Below are positions 62,883-64,000 of a stretch of DNA of 64,000 nt, piece after piece. The notes below the pieces were generated by a model. It saw only the letters and a program-made list of their open reading frames with translations. It was not told the DNA's origin and did no database searches. The stretch lies in NCBI RefSeq assembly GCF_902805515.1, contig NZ_CADCTE010000001.1, forward strand, positions 62,001 through 126,000. Direction: 5' to 3'. Made by a program: the position numbers and the translations under genes. The stretch comes from an uncultured Arthrobacter sp. (GTDB lineage Bacteria > Actinomycetota > Actinomycetes > Actinomycetales > Micrococcaceae). The first letter of the stretch is position 1; every line of letters starts with the position of its first letter.

Positions 62883-63698
62883 ATGACTTATCGGTACATC
62901 GCGATCGGGGATAGTTTGTCCGAAGGGGTTGGGGACCTTCCCTGGCCGGATGGAACGCCGCGCGGATGGACGGACCGCCTTGCGGGTCTGCATACCGTTC
63001 AGCACGGACCGGTCGAGTATGCGAACCTCGCCGTGCGCGGATACAAGACCGATCAGGTCCGCGAACATCAGCTGGACCGGGCACTGAGTCTTGCTCCGGA
63101 TCTCGTCACCATCACGGCCGGTATGAATGACATCCTGCGTCCACGTGTCGACTTCGACGCCCTCCAAGCCAGCCTCGCCGGATTGGTCACGGCGTTCAGG
63201 GAATCAGGCGCCGACGTGATGTTCGTTCCGATCCCTGATCTGAAGAGTGTATCGCCCGCAGGAAGCCTTATCGACGTCCGGCGACGGCGCCTGAACGCCA
63301 TCTACGGGCAGTTGTCCGACCAGTGGGGTCTCGCCTCGCTTGCCGGCACCGAGGGGACAGTCTTCGAAGACCCCCGGGCCTGGGATCTCGACCGACTCCA
63401 TCTTTCCCAGCTGGGTCACGAACGTCTCGCTCTGGGGGCGGCTGATGCGTTGGGTCTGGCGGGTGCTTTTGACTGGAACGCGGCACTGGTGGGAACACGG
63501 CCTCCCCGAACGGTCCGAACTGAAGCACAGTGGTGGTGGTTCTACGTGTTGCCTTGGGTCAACCGCCGTATCCGAGGGCGATCATCCGGGGACGGACGGG
63601 TGGCTAAACTGCCCACGCTCAGCATCGTCGAATCAGCAGAGACACGATGGGTCAGCACAACGGAGGGTCCGGCCCAGCACCCCGATCAGGGCAGCTGA
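62883..63698 (+). CDS. SGNH/GDSL hydrolase
   Basis: This esterase-like protein of about 271 residues has the four SGNH blocks: YIAIGDSLSEGVGDLP with catalytic Ser, YANLAVRGYKTDQVRE with Gly, TITAGMNDILRPRVD with Asn, and WDLDRLHLSQLGHERLA with the Asp and His. There is no signal peptide, so it is cytoplasmic. The physiological ester is unknown. AAGGGAACCACC precedes the ATG. It follows the AI-2E gene by about 130 bases. Confidence 0.9.
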   Translation: MTYRYIAIGDSLSEGVGDLPWPDGTPRGWTDRLAGLHTVQHGPVEYANLAVRGYKTDQVREHQLDRALSLAPDLVTITAGMNDILRPRVDFDALQASLAGLVTAFRESGADVMFVPIPDLKSVSPAGSLIDVRRRRLNAIYGQLSDQWGLASLAGTEGTVFEDPRAWDLDRLHLSQLGHERLALGAADALGLAGAFDWNAALVGTRPPRTVRTEAQWWWFYVLPWVNRRIRGRSSGDGRVAKLPTLSIVESAETRWVSTTEGPAQHPDQGS

Positions 63699-63719
63699 AC
63701 GCGGATCCTTATTCTTTCG

Positions 63720-63983
63720 GTGCAGCACCGGCTCGTGGATAGGACCAATATGTGGGTTGATGATAAAGGTGTGTGCCACACGGTGGCATTGGCAGATCCC
63801 ACGTGGCTGATGTCCGATATTTTTCGTCAGAGTCTTGGGCGGTTAATGGCGCGGGATCAGGATGACCTGGACGATGTGCTCGAAACCGAGGAGACGCGCT
63901 TCTTCGAGCTGTCTAGCCGTCGCAGGCGCCGGCGTCAGGGCAGGGTCGGTGTAGCCGGTCGGGTGTCGAAGCGGCGCCGGTAG
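63720..63983 (+). CDS. Short hypothetical protein, doubtful 3' part
   Basis: This open frame of up to 87 residues begins with GTG at 63720; the ATG at 63750 (MWVDDKGVCHTVALADPTWL) is a better start. The central part has coding-like text, but the C-terminal arginine-rich tail (SSRRRRRRQGR) overlaps a probable AraC-family gene end on the minus strand and may not be real. I do not recognise the family. Confidence 0.4.
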   Translation: MQHRLVDRTNMWVDDKGVCHTVALADPTWLMSDIFRQSLGRLMARDQDDLDDVLETEETRFFELSSRRRRRRQGRVGVAGRVSKRRR

Positions 63984-64000
63984 TCCGTCGGGGTGGTCGA
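63935..64000 (-). CDS. 3' end of an AraC family regulator (partial)
   Basis: The minus strand from the window edge reads STTPTDYRRRFDTRPATPTL and a last P, then TGA at 63935-63937. TPTDYRRRF is the characteristic end of the AraC helix-turn-helix domain, where the last helix is followed by a short tail. The rest lies beyond the window. It overlaps the short hypothetical frame on the other strand. Confidence 0.65.
   Translation of the reverse strand, partial: STTPTDYRRRFDTRPATPTLP

Overview
This window is high-GC DNA from an actinobacterium, probably a member of the Micrococcales. The evidence is the dense codon bias, coenzyme F420 genes (cofC, cofD, cofE and LLM-class oxidoreductases), a GuaB1-type purine enzyme, an actinobacterial diaminopimelate decarboxylase, a DtxR/IdeR-type iron box and many start codons that look leaderless. 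It reads as ordinary chromosome rich in accessory metabolism. I see no rRNA, tRNA, CRISPR array, prophage or insertion sequence.

Left part (1-16 kb): an FtsX/LolD-type ABC system with its own two-component system (138-5623, minus strand), a GNAT acetyltransferase, a small P-loop kinase, a 5'-truncated LysR remnant beside a large MOSC/flavin-reductase/ferredoxin fusion, a phosphotransferase, then a polar amino-acid ABC transporter followed by lysA and an RpiR regulator.

Middle (16-31 kb): a MarR-controlled divergent locus (NADP-binding reductase, two nearly identical VOC proteins, a secreted epoxide-hydrolase-like protein); a short gene graveyard (about 21.0-21.3 kb) holding the 3' ends of an alpha/beta hydrolase and a TetR regulator; an iron-box-controlled siderophore ABC operon; and a DrrAB-type ABC exporter followed by a second two-component system.

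F420 region (30.8-39.3 kb): cofE coupled to a G6PDH-family F420-dependent oxidoreductase, a second LLM oxidoreductase, an SDR, then a four-gene run of the proposed F420-0 ABC transporter plus cofC, converging on cofD. fbiC (FO synthase) is not in the window. The transporter is the least understood system here.

Right part (39.5-64 kb): a run of SDRs, TetR and MarR regulators with visible operators, SnoaL-like proteins, alpha/beta hydrolases and a flavin-binding oxidase, which looks like a detoxification or secondary-oxidation neighbourhood. It is followed by housekeeping genes (guaB1, HIT, gap), an AhpD-like protein with TetR, an APC permease, an MFS exporter, a GH4 phospho-glycosidase/kinase operon lacking its transporter, OsmC, a metallo-hydrolase, an AI-2E family membrane protein and an SGNH hydrolase. 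The window ends inside the 3' end of an AraC-family regulator on the minus strand.
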